Origin: Candidatus Heimdallarchaeota archaeon
GTDB taxonomy: Archaea; Asgardarchaeota; Heimdallarchaeia; Heimdallarchaeales; Heimdallarchaeaceae
DNA length: 39,247 nt
Assembly (NCBI GenBank): GCA_016839875.1
Contig: JAEOTK010000137.1
Coordinates: 1 to 39,247 of the forward strand
Direction of reading: 5' to 3'
The position numbers and the translations under genes are program-made. Shown here in pieces: positions 32,756-39,247 of the stretch. The number at the start of each line of letters is the position of its first letter. Position 1 is the first letter of the stretch. The notes under the pieces were generated by a model, which saw only the letters and a list, made by a program, of their open reading frames with translations, ran no database searches and was not told where the DNA came from.

Positions 32756-34165
32756 GTGATACAAATATCTACAGATGATTTCCTCCTTGCAAATGAAACT
32801 CAATTAATATATGAAAATAGTTCTGGTTTTGAACCAGTTAGAGGAAACCTTAAGCACTGGAAAGGGCATTGTGGGATTATAGAAGGAACAGAAATTCCTA
32901 TTTTTGCTAACATCTATATCCAAGATGGATTCCCAGATATTCCTCCAATAGTTGACATTACTCCAAAAATCAATCATCCTAACGTTGAGGATGATGGTTC
33001 ATTAAGCTTAAGAATTCTTTCTCAATGGAACTCTACCTATCACATATTCCAAGTGGTAAACGATATCAAAGATTTGTTCAACAAAGTTCCAGGGAAACCT
33101 CTAAAAACAAAGAAAGTAAAACGAGCAGAACGTATTGGAGTCTTACCAAGGCTTGAAATCCCAATCAAGCCACTTCCTCAAGCACTAGCAGTTGGAGAAG
33201 CTTCTGAAACTCAATTAGATATTGATAAACGATCTATTGATGGAAGCATTATTGAATATCAAGCAGAGATAGAAAAAATTACCAAAGAAATTGAAGATGA
33301 ACGAGAGGCTCTTTTGAAGGAAGGCGGTGTAAGTATTGAAACTGGGAAAAACGAGATCTCTATATCCAGAGAAGAGGATTTAGAAGCAGATGTTAGAGCG
33401 ATTCAAGACACATTAGAAGTAATTGAAGAAAAATTCGAAGACGGAGATATGACTAATGTGGACTTTCTAAAACTATATAGACGATATTCCAAAAAAGGAT
33501 ATAAAGCAGAAAAATACCTCCAACAGATTAAACTAGGTGCTGATAGTAGTATGACAAAAGAAGAAAGCAAAATTCTTGAATTAGAATCTGATTTGTACGC
33601 ATCTATAGTGACATTAGATAATTTAGTTCAAAGTTACGATAATAATGAGATAGAGCAAATTGCCTATAAAAAACAACTTCGTTCTCTTATTCGAGGAATT
33701 TTCAAATCTCGAATGCAACTAGAGAAAATTGGATTTGATCTTGAAGAATTTGTCAAGAGAGAAAAGATGGATGCTAGATATCCTAAAGGTCTGCAACAAC
33801 TTCGTGTAGTAGAAGGAGTTGAAACAGCTGATGCAATATCCATACCCTTTGACACACTGAAAAAGATGCCAGCTAAAACAGCAGATTTTGTTTCATCGGC
33901 CATAGAATTGATTGATCTTACAAGACTCAAATCTGTAGCTAGAGCAGACTTGCTATTAGCAGACATTGATGAGATGCTTCACATACTGAAAACATTTCCA
34001 TCCATACCCCAAGATCATTGGGCAATAGATGATATGAATACATGGCGTGATATCATTTCAAAATATAAACCTCAAGAAGTAATCAAGGAAGAGGATTGCG
34101 AAAAGTTAGAATTTCAAGCCGCAAGATGGCTTAATGACTTCAGAAGGCTTTTGAAAGAGTTATAG
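32756..34165 (+). CDS. Single-chain ESCRT-I: UEV, steadiness box and Vps28 in one polypeptide
   Basis: A 469-residue fusion. Residues 1-125 are a UBC fold (FPDIPPIVDI, then HPN at 74-76), but the catalytic Cys is replaced by Ser84 in GSLSLRIL, so it is a UEV-like ubiquitin-binding domain, as in Tsg101/Vps23. A Pro-rich linker (115-147) and coiled coil (165-215) follow. Residues about 212-262 match the steadiness box (EDGDMTNVDFLKLYRRYSKK). Residues 272-352 match the Vps28 N-terminal core (LYASIVTLDNLVQSYDNNEI) and 374-467 the Vps28 C-terminal four-helix bundle that binds ESCRT-II in eukaryotes. The start is GTG; an in-frame stop lies 15 bases upstream. Eukaryotes encode Vps23 and Vps28 separately. 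Confidence 0.88.
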   Translation: MIQISTDDFLLANETQLIYENSSGFEPVRGNLKHWKGHCGIIEGTEIPIFANIYIQDGFPDIPPIVDITPKINHPNVEDDGSLSLRILSQWNSTYHIFQVVNDIKDLFNKVPGKPLKTKKVKRAERIGVLPRLEIPIKPLPQALAVGEASETQLDIDKRSIDGSIIEYQAEIEKITKEIEDEREALLKEGGVSIETGKNEISISREEDLEADVRAIQDTLEVIEEKFEDGDMTNVDFLKLYRRYSKKGYKAEKYLQQIKLGADSSMTKEESKILELESDLYASIVTLDNLVQSYDNNEIEQIAYKKQLRSLIRGIFKSRMQLEKIGFDLEEFVKREKMDARYPKGLQQLRVVEGVETADAISIPFDTLKKMPAKTADFVSSAIELIDLTRLKSVARADLLLADIDEMLHILKTFPSIPQDHWAIDDMNTWRDIISKYKPQEVIKEEDCEKLEFQAARWLNDFRRLLKEL

Positions 34166-34186
34166 TCAAACAAATTCCAAAGTTGC

Positions 34187-34218
34187 TTCCTTTGATTTTT
34201 CTTTTCTCTTTCCTCTTG
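34187..34218 (+). terminator. Pyrimidine-rich tract after the ESCRT-I gene
   Basis: A T/C-dominated run follows the ESCRT-I stop, with TTTTTCTTTTCTCTTTCC at its core. It would at least partly end the transcript before the small helical gene. Confidence 0.4.
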
Positions 34219-34234
34219 ATGAAGCCTGTAAAGA

Positions 34235-34552
34235 ATGGTGATTGCTGTGATTAGAAGAGATGTACTTAACACACTATTCATTAACATTCGAAAAGATCTA
34301 TTCGAGTTAATCAATATGATAGAAGTAAGAATAGATATAGGTTATATCCTTGAGGAATTAGAAGAAATTTCATATGAAGTTAAGAAGTTGAATATAGAGG
34401 GAGAAAAAATAGCAAAAGAAATGAAAGAGATATATAATTCTCTTTACAAAAACTACGAAAACAAACTTGCTTCTTTTCTATCTTCTAGAGAAGCAAATCA
34501 TCTAATTGATAAAATTGAAAGCTGGTTGCAAGTTCTTCCAAGTTTAATATAA
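34235..34552 (+). CDS. Small helical protein between ESCRT-I and Vps22 genes
   Basis: No recognised family. The 105 residues are predicted helical, with a long charged stretch (YILEELEEISYEVKKLN, then EKIAKEMKEIYNSLYKNYENKL) and a C-terminal SREANHLIDKIESWLQ helix, which would fit a helical hairpin. Eukaryotic ESCRT-I has a headpiece built of three helical hairpins from Vps23, Vps28 and Vps37; the fused ESCRT-I upstream supplies two. This product is therefore a candidate for the Vps37-like third hairpin, an inference from position, size and fold only. The ATG at 34235 is used; a GTG follows immediately. Confidence 0.55.
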   Translation: MVIAVIRRDVLNTLFINIRKDLFELINMIEVRIDIGYILEELEEISYEVKKLNIEGEKIAKEMKEIYNSLYKNYENKLASFLSSREANHLIDKIESWLQVLPSLI

Positions 34553-34597
34553 AATAATAACATGAGAAAAACAAGAAAGAAATTAAATTTGCGAAGA

Positions 34598-34604
34598 TAT
34601 AAAT
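34598..34604 (+). promoter_or_regulatory. TATA box giving a leaderless Vps22 mRNA
   Basis: GATATAAATA ends about 22 bp before the GTG at 34626. Initiation about 25 bp downstream would fall on or beside the start codon. Confidence 0.5.
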
Positions 34605-34625
34605 AATTGCGAAACAATATCAAAT

Positions 34626-35363
34626 GTGGAGATCAAATTGGGTTTAAGAGACATTGAGAAAAAAATCAAAATCAAATCTGCTTTTCAAGTGAAAGATGCA
34701 GAACTTATGATTAAAGAATTAGAACAAATGATTGAAAACATCAATCAAGTGAAAAAACAACTAAAGAAATTTGAAAATAAATATGGAGATAAAATCTCTG
34801 AAAACAAAGAATATTATGATAAATTGTCAGGTCTCCGAGAAGAATTAGGTCTGCCAGCAGAGATTGGACGCTTTGATTGGAAAGAAGCTCCTTCATTCAT
34901 GGATAAATTGACAGGTAAAGGATTTTATGATATTTTAGCAAATGAAATTCTTGAGCTAGGTCAAAAATTGACACCAGACAATGGAGGGATTATGTCTGTA
35001 GGAGAATTATTCACACAATTAAATAAAACTAGACCTGGAAAAATGGTTTCAATTGATGACATGTATCGTTCTCTTGAAAAGCTAATTAATTCTCAACTTA
35101 TTCCTCCATATAGAATATTGGAATCAAGCACTAAAATTATTGAATTTACTACCGTTGAGTTTAGCCCAGATCACGATATAATCTTGAATTATGCATCTAG
35201 AAACGGATTTGTAACAAAAGAAGATTTACTCATGAGAACTAGCTGGGCAGAAGAAAGAATAGATAGATGTCTAACTTTCTTTGAAGAACATGGAATCGCT
35301 AGAGCAGACAAAAGTTACTCCGAAGGAACCAAATGGTGGTTTCCTGGTTTGATGAGTCTCTAA
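34626..35363 (+). CDS. ESCRT-II subunit Vps22/EAP30-like
   Basis: Matches eukaryotic Vps22 (SNF8/EAP30) along its whole 245 residues. There is an N-terminal helix and coiled coil (25-70), the FYDILANEILELGQKL block (100-115), then winged helix 1 starting with TPDNGGIMSVGELFTQLNK (116-134) and winged helix 2 with HDIILNYASRNGFVTKEDLL (183-202). The end is KWWFPGL, where SNF8 has YWLPAL. In ESCRT-II, Vps22 pairs with Vps36 and two Vps25 chains; no Vps36 gene with a GLUE domain is in the window. It starts with GTG, the overlapping ATG frame stopping after seven codons. It converges on the Vps25 gene. Confidence 0.92.
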   Translation: MEIKLGLRDIEKKIKIKSAFQVKDAELMIKELEQMIENINQVKKQLKKFENKYGDKISENKEYYDKLSGLREELGLPAEIGRFDWKEAPSFMDKLTGKGFYDILANEILELGQKLTPDNGGIMSVGELFTQLNKTRPGKMVSIDDMYRSLEKLINSQLIPPYRILESSTKIIEFTTVEFSPDHDIILNYASRNGFVTKEDLLMRTSWAEERIDRCLTFFEEHGIARADKSYSEGTKWWFPGLMSL

Positions 35364-35384
35364 AATTTCATTTTTCTCCACAGA

Positions 35385-36140
35385 TTAAAATACTTTATCT
35401 GCTTCAAATTGAATGATAGTTTTTTCTTTATTTAGCCATCTTGCTACTTTTCTTTCTACTAGCATTTCACAGACAATTATTAAATCGTCTGCAGGTAGAT
35501 TACTCCATTTTTCCTCGAGTTGTGTGATATCATAAAGCGAATGGATTTCAACTACTCTCCCTGTTTCAATCATGAAACCAAGGAGTTCATCAGCCCATTC
35601 CTCATTATTTCTCCAATAAATTCTTGCTCTTGTTTTGTTCTGTTCATCAAGCCATGTAGCTATATTTTGTTGAACGAGTTGATCAATGATTGCTCGAACT
35701 TGTTCTATTGTTAATCGTTTGCTAAGTTTTTTGTTGTTAAAAGGATATTCTGTTCTTAACTCGTTTATATTGATTATGTGAATGACAAAAATTCGAGAAT
35801 AGTCGAGAACTATTGCAGACCAGCTTTGAAGCCATGATTCCACGTCTGATTCTTTCTTAGGTTTTATGTACATCCATGGAGCTTTTACCCATTTTGGAAG
35901 ACTATCCTCAAATTCCAGTTCCAGAACTGCACGTTGATCTTTTGATAGATCTTCTTTCACAGTTATCTTTTCAACAGGCATAGTAGCTTTTAGATCTTCT
36001 TTAGTAATTTCTAAACCTTTGATACTAGCTTCAATTAATTTCAGTTTCTCCTCTGAGACCTCTTTTTCTTTCTTAAGCTTCTTGAGATCAATATCTTGAG
36101 ATTTCTCTTCTTTTGCTTTTTTCTTTTCAAGAGTTGACAT
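35385..36140 (-). CDS. ESCRT-II subunit Vps25-like
   Basis: Two winged-helix domains as in Vps25. The N-terminal core motif PKWVKAPWMYIKP (82-94) corresponds to the aromatic-proline entry of Vps25, and WLQSWSAIVLDYSRI, the FNNKKLSKRLTIEQVRAII helix region, IYWRNNEEWADELLGFM and EIHSLYDIT follow in the family's order. The first 75 residues are a strongly charged Lys/Glu extension that eukaryotic Vps25 lacks; it may form a helix binding membrane or a partner. In eukaryotes Vps25 engages the ESCRT-III subunit Vps20. It lies 22 bp downstream of the Vps4 gene, giving a Vps4-Vps25 transcript, and converges on Vps22. Confidence 0.9.
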   Translation of the reverse strand: MSTLEKKKAKEEKSQDIDLKKLKKEKEVSEEKLKLIEASIKGLEITKEDLKATMPVEKITVKEDLSKDQRAVLELEFEDSLPKWVKAPWMYIKPKKESDVESWLQSWSAIVLDYSRIFVIHIININELRTEYPFNNKKLSKRLTIEQVRAIIDQLVQQNIATWLDEQNKTRARIYWRNNEEWADELLGFMIETGRVVEIHSLYDITQLEEKWSNLPADDLIIVCEMLVERKVARWLNKEKTIIQFEADKVF

Positions 36141-36162
36141 AAGGAGACGACCACCTAGTTAT

Positions 36163-37317
36163 TTATGCACTTCCGAATTCTTCATTCCAATCATCGTATT
36201 TTTGAACTTCATCATCACTTACTGAAGGATTAATTGCTTCTATTGCATCTAAGAAATCGTTTTGAGTAACAGGACGAGCTTTAACTGAAGTATCATCTAT
36301 AGCACCTGCCATATCTAGTTCTCGTATTGGAGTCATAATCGCTTCTCTACAGACCATTGCAATATCCGCACCTGAATATTCTTCAGTTATCTCAGCTAGA
36401 ACTGCGAAATCAGTATCTTCTCCCATCTCTACACCTCTAGTGTTATACTTGAATATTGCTTCTCTTGCTGCTTCATCAGGCAGAGGTATATAGATACGCC
36501 TCTCAAACCTTCTACGAAACGCACCATCAATAGCATCAGGTAAGTTAGTAGCTCCAACAGTTACAATTCGATCAGTCTCTGAACTTGATAAACCATCCAT
36601 AGATGTTAGAAGCTCTGTCTTAACTCGTCGCATAGCATCGTGTTCTCCACCCCTTGCTCCTGCCATTGCATCTACCTCATCAATGAATATTATACTCGGT
36701 TGTCTTTCTTTGGCTAATTGAAATAAAGTCTTAACTAATTTCTCTGATTCTCCTAACCATTTGGAAATAATAGAAGAAGCACTAACATTGAAGAATGTTG
36801 CTTCAACTTCAGCAGCTGTAGCCTTCGCAATCAAAGTTTTTCCACAACCAGGAGGACCAAATAGTAATATGCCTTTCCAGGGTCTTCTCGCTCCTGAAAA
36901 GAGATCAGGTCTCATGAGTGGGAGAACTATTGCTTCTCTAAGAGTTTGTTTAGCAATTTCTAGTCCCGCTATATCTGAGAGAAGTATAGATGGTTTTTCA
37001 GTAACTATAATATCAGAAATAGCACTTGATAGTTTATCATCATCCACATCGCTACCAGCAGTTGATTTTCTTTCCTTTCGTTTTTCAAGTAATTCTTTTA
37101 ATTCCTTTGCTCGTGCTAAATACATCTCTGCTTTTTTCTTCAAAGAACGAGCAACCTGAGGATTGCGTTCGAATTTTATCGCCTTCATTAAAGCTTCTGC
37201 AGCGTCTAAGTAATATGGAATTGCCTCACTGAAATTCTTTTCCTTGTCAAAATTGTATGCTCGTTGAGCAAATTGCTTCGCATGATCTATTAATCCTTGT
37301 GCTGACACTAGAGACAC
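36163..37317 (-). CDS. Vps4-like AAA ATPase with MIT domain
   Basis: Disassembles ESCRT-III filaments. The MIT domain is at about 5-80 (AKQFAQRAYNFDKEKNFSEA, then YYLDAAEALMKAI). The AAA module has Walker A GPPGCGKT (154-161), pore-loop KWLGE (186-190), Walker B IIFIDEVDA (209-217), sensor GATN (255-258) and the RRRFERR arginine fingers (268-274). The C-terminus INPSVSDDEVQKYDDWNEEFG matches the terminal helix of eukaryotic Vps4. It starts with GTG and appears to have its own TATA box (ATTTTATAT, read on minus, at 37361-37369) downstream of the two ESCRT-III genes. The 384 residues are slightly shorter than eukaryotic Vps4; the beta-domain insertion looks reduced. Confidence 0.95.
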   Translation of the reverse strand: MSLVSAQGLIDHAKQFAQRAYNFDKEKNFSEAIPYYLDAAEALMKAIKFERNPQVARSLKKKAEMYLARAKELKELLEKRKERKSTAGSDVDDDKLSSAISDIIVTEKPSILLSDIAGLEIAKQTLREAIVLPLMRPDLFSGARRPWKGILLFGPPGCGKTLIAKATAAEVEATFFNVSASSIISKWLGESEKLVKTLFQLAKERQPSIIFIDEVDAMAGARGGEHDAMRRVKTELLTSMDGLSSSETDRIVTVGATNLPDAIDGAFRRRFERRIYIPLPDEAAREAIFKYNTRGVEMGEDTDFAVLAEITEEYSGADIAMVCREAIMTPIRELDMAGAIDDTSVKARPVTQNDFLDAIEAINPSVSDDEVQKYDDWNEEFGSA

Positions 37318-37360
37318 ATCCGTTATTTATCTAATTCTATGATATTTAATCACACCATAG

Positions 37361-37369
37361 ATATAAAAT
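37361..37369 (-). promoter_or_regulatory. TATA box of the Vps4-Vps25 unit
   Basis: ATTTTATAT on the minus strand, about 45 bp upstream of the Vps4 GTG. A-rich plus-strand sequence at 37411-37436 reads as a T-tract terminator for the ESCRT-III genes before it, so the two units are probably transcribed separately. Confidence 0.4.
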
Positions 37370-37451
37370 GTTTTATTTAATCTCGCTTTAAATATTTCAA
37401 TTGTAACCTAAAAACTCTATTAAAATAAAAAATAGGAATGAAGAGAAGGTT

Positions 37452-38111
37452 TTAGCCTTTATCCTCACTTACTTTTTTCTTTAAACTTTCAAGCTCTGCT
37501 TCTAGATCAGAAGTATCCTCTTCTTTCTCTCCTGAAGTACCTACAGGAGTGGAAGGCAGACCAGACACATCTGGTAATGAAGTTGTAGTTCCCAAATCCA
37601 TTTCTGCTTCTAGTTGTGCAAGCTGTTCATCAATAGCTGCATCATCCTCAAAATCTAATACTCCTTCAGATAAACTTGGATCGGACAGAGCTTCAGTCAT
37701 CATTTCAATCTGATCTCTTTGCTCCATCACTGTATCCATAACACGTTCAGTTCTCTCAGGTGACACTGTTTTAATCTTTTCTCCAACTACTTTAGTTCCA
37801 AGTTCCATTGCTTGAACTGTATCTGCAGTTGAAGTAGCTGTTTGAATACTATCTATTTGAGCTTGAAGATTCATTGCAGTGTTATGAACTGTATTCAATC
37901 TTTTCATGAAAACAGCTCTTCTTTTCAGAGCTTGACGAGCTCCTGCCTTATTACCTGCTTTAAGCATTTTTGAAGCGAGAACTTTCTGTTCGTCAGCTTG
38001 TCTTTCAAGATTTCTAGATTCAGCTTGAAGTCTGTTTTGCTGTGCTTTCAATGTTGAAAGAGCATCAGCATCTTCTTTTCGTTTTTTACCAAAAAGCCAA
38101 TTTTTAACCAT
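37452..38111 (-). CDS. ESCRT-III subunit, Snf7/Vps20/32/60-like
   Basis: Membrane-remodelling filament protein. The N-terminus MVKNWLFGKKRKE is short, amphipathic and basic, as in Snf7-type subunits. Helices 1-2 (residues 15-90) hold LKAQQNRLQAESRNLERQ and the GARQALKRRAVFMKRL segment, resembling the Vps20/32/60 class. Later helices include MDTVMEQRDQIEMMTEAL. The tail contains two Pro motifs (SLPDV 178-182, GLPSTP 184-189), like MIM2, and a final DLEAELESLKKK (202-213), like MIM1, both able to bind the Vps4 MIT domain. It is 10 bp downstream of the second ESCRT-III gene with GGTGAG before its ATG. Confidence 0.88.
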   Translation of the reverse strand: MVKNWLFGKKRKEDADALSTLKAQQNRLQAESRNLERQADEQKVLASKMLKAGNKAGARQALKRRAVFMKRLNTVHNTAMNLQAQIDSIQTATSTADTVQAMELGTKVVGEKIKTVSPERTERVMDTVMEQRDQIEMMTEALSDPSLSEGVLDFEDDAAIDEQLAQLEAEMDLGTTTSLPDVSGLPSTPVGTSGEKEEDTSDLEAELESLKKKVSEDKG

Positions 38112-38121
38112 TATTACTCAC

Positions 38122-38736
38122 CTAATCCTCTTCTCTTTTTCTTAATTTTTGGATCTCACTTTCTAGATCATCTGTTTCAACTACGCCTACAGAAGGCAAT
38201 CCTGCTTGTGTAGACACTCCTAATTCTGCAGCTGTTTGATCAATCAATCTATCTACCTCATTAGGATCAGTATCGGAGATTAGCAAATCATCAATACCAT
38301 CTTCAATGGTACCTGTTGATTCTTCTATACCATCAATAGAACTTTCCATATCCTGAATAACTCTATCTAAGTCTGGTATTTGTAGTTGAGCATTTGCTGC
38401 TCTTAGAGCTGAAGCCACACCATGCATCTCTTCTGCCATACTAGCTGCAGTATCTGCTCTTTCTAATTTGAAAATTAATCCGTTTATTCGAGAAACTAGT
38501 TTTTGATACCCTAGTTCCCATCTTCTATTTCGAACTATATCTGTTGCAAATAATCTGGCTGATTCTAGGTCTCCGCGTTGAATACTTTGTTTCATTTTTA
38601 GATTCATTTTAGATTCGTCGCGCTCGAGTTTTCTTTGTGCTCTTTCCAATCTACGAACAGTTAATCGAAGATTTATAATATGATCGCGAGGGCTTTTTTG
38701 CGTACCTAATAGCCATCCCATAAAGTTTCGGAACAT
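38122..38736 (-). CDS. ESCRT-III subunit, Vps2/24/46-like
   Basis: Second ESCRT-III subunit, of the CHMP1/2/3 class. Indicators are the basic N-terminal core (LRLTVRRLERAQRKLERDE), RGDLESARLFATDIVRNRR, and a segment close to the CHMP family's MxxVxxALxxANxQLxIP (MHGVASALRAANAQLQIP, 104-121). The tail has LPSV (180-183), like MIM2, and DDLESEIQKLRKRE (189-202), like the MIM1 of eukaryotic Vps2/CHMP1, where the two signals are usually found on different subunits. The N-terminus MFRNFMGWLLG is amphipathic and could insert in the membrane. It is the first gene of the minus-strand ESCRT-III pair, with a TATA box at 38767-38775. Confidence 0.88.
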   Translation of the reverse strand: MFRNFMGWLLGTQKSPRDHIINLRLTVRRLERAQRKLERDESKMNLKMKQSIQRGDLESARLFATDIVRNRRWELGYQKLVSRINGLIFKLERADTAASMAEEMHGVASALRAANAQLQIPDLDRVIQDMESSIDGIEESTGTIEDGIDDLLISDTDPNEVDRLIDQTAAELGVSTQAGLPSVGVVETDDLESEIQKLRKREED

Positions 38737-38766
38737 CTAAATCACAGTTTAATTTTTTTTCTTTAA

Positions 38767-38775
38767 CTATTTAAG
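38767..38775 (-). promoter_or_regulatory. TATA box of the ESCRT-III gene pair
   Basis: On the minus strand GCTTAAATAGTT lies about 32 bp upstream of the ATG at 38736, giving a very short leader. Confidence 0.45.
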
Positions 38776-38855
38776 CTTTCGTAGTTATTATATGTATTGT
38801 TTTAATTCAATTTCAATTCTAAGTAATCCTAATGTCCTTTCGAAATTCTTAAAAT

Positions 38856-38864
38856 ACTATAATA
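38856..38864 (+). promoter_or_regulatory. TATA box of the ATPase proteolipid gene
   Basis: ATACTATAATAG about 33 bp upstream of the ATG at 38894. Initiation near 38883 leaves the ribosome binding site AGGTG at the extreme 5' end. Confidence 0.45.
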
Positions 38865-38893
38865 GAAAAATCCTTGAATATTAGGTGTTATAC

Positions 38894-39199
38894 ATGCTTA
38901 AGTCGAATAAATTATCAAGGAATTTAATACTAATAGTATTTGCTGTCAGTTTAGTAGTTTTTGCTGCTGAAACAGCTTCTGCTCAAGGAGAAACCAGTGA
39001 TTTGAAACCTTTAGGTGCAGGTCTTGCAGTAGGTATTGCAGGCTTAGGATCCTCAATAGGTATGGGTATGGCAGGAAGTGCTGCAATAGGTGCTATTACT
39101 GAGAAACCAGAAGTATTTGGTAGAGCTTTCCTCTTCATTGTACTTATCGAAGCTGTAGCCATTTATGGATTACTAGTAGCTATTCTTCTAGTACTCTAA
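38894..39199 (+). CDS. A/V-type ATP synthase proteolipid (subunit K/c)
   Basis: Rotor-ring subunit of the archaeal A-type ATP synthase. After a signal-peptide-like segment (LILIVFAVSLVVFA, then AETASAQ with a plausible AxA cleavage site), two transmembrane helices form one hairpin. The first is glycine-rich (GAGLAVGIAGLGSSIGMGM); the second carries the ion-binding Glu in FIVLIEAVAIYGLL. The conserved TEKPEVFGRA loop lies between them. There is no Gln in helix 1 of the type used for sodium binding in well-known c-rings, so proton use is likelier but not proven. The ATG at 38894 has AGGTG six bases upstream; a GTG at 38885 is in frame. It is probably the first gene of the ATPase operon that continues past the window. 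Confidence 0.92.
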   Translation: MLKSNKLSRNLILIVFAVSLVVFAAETASAQGETSDLKPLGAGLAVGIAGLGSSIGMGMAGSAAIGAITEKPEVFGRAFLFIVLIEAVAIYGLLVAILLVL

Positions 39200-39227
39200 A
39201 CTTCCACCTTTTTCTCCACGGTGAGAA

Positions 39228-39247
39228 TATGACAGAAGAAAAAATAA
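39228..39247 (+). CDS. Start of a further gene, probably the next A/V-ATPase subunit, 3' truncated
   Basis: GGTGAG (39219-39224) precedes an ATG at 39228 and the frame (Met-Thr-Glu-Glu-Lys-Ile) runs off the window, 28 bp after the proteolipid gene. Its identity as an ATPase subunit is inferred from operon order only. Confidence 0.5.

Noticed and set aside
32756..33130. Active ubiquitin-conjugating E2 enzyme
   Set aside because: The catalytic cysteine position is Ser84; the domain is better called UEV-like.
1..39247. CRISPR arrays, insertion sequences, tRNA or rRNA genes
   Set aside because: No regularly spaced repeats, transposase-like frames or tRNA/rRNA signatures were seen on either strand.

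Overview
The window is AT-rich, densely coding archaeal DNA. Archaeal markers are a thermosome subunit with a Gly-Gly-Met tail, RtcB with archease, an A/V-type ATPase proteolipid, TATA boxes about 25 bp upstream of starts, pyrimidine-rich terminators and frequent GTG/TTG starts. The right-hand third carries ubiquitin, an E1-like enzyme, ESCRT-I, ESCRT-II, ESCRT-III, Vps4 and, nearby, a Ras-superfamily GTPase. That combination points to an Asgard archaeon (Promethearchaeota), perhaps of the Heimdallarchaeia side, although the clade cannot be fixed from the sequence alone.

Layout. 1-11 kb: glycine cleavage genes. gcvT is cut by the left edge, and gcvH-gcvPA-gcvPB lie at 7.3-10.6 kb. Between them are a membrane-anchored LVIVD beta-propeller, a circularly permuted GTPase, TatD and DHH hydrolases, and a divergent rtcB/archease pair. 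10.6-16 kb: a small membrane protein, a thioredoxin-V4R-V4R fusion divergent from the thermosome, and a flavin split-barrel/UbiA fusion. 16-21.6 kb: histidine degradation, with hutH-hutI on the minus strand and a second, divergent ammonia-lyase plus a phosphoesterase on the plus strand; no urocanase is present. 21.6-30.7 kb: a DegT aminotransferase, an AcoX-type kinase, small membrane and unknown proteins, a winged-helix regulator behind a long hairpin-rich leader, a small GTPase with an overlapping helical partner, a ribbon-helix-helix-like protein, a PIG-L deacetylase and an amidohydrolase.

30.8-38.7 kb is the ubiquitin-ESCRT island. The plus strand carries a PDCD5-like protein, ubiquitin (ending Gly-Gly-Tyr), an E1-like enzyme with a possible E2-recruiting C-terminal domain, a single-chain ESCRT-I (UEV + steadiness box + Vps28), a small helical protein and Vps22. 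The minus strand carries two ESCRT-III subunits, Vps4 and Vps25, converging on Vps22. The expected pathway is activation of a ubiquitin-like modifier, recognition by the UEV, bridging through ESCRT-II, membrane remodelling by ESCRT-III and recycling by Vps4. A catalytic E2, a RING E3 and a JAMM deubiquitinase are not in the window. The window ends in the start of an A/V-ATPase operon.

The main candidates for something little described are the one-polypeptide ESCRT-I with its 105-residue neighbour as a possible third subunit, the structured leader upstream of the winged-helix gene, and the thioredoxin-V4R-V4R and split-barrel-UbiA fusions.
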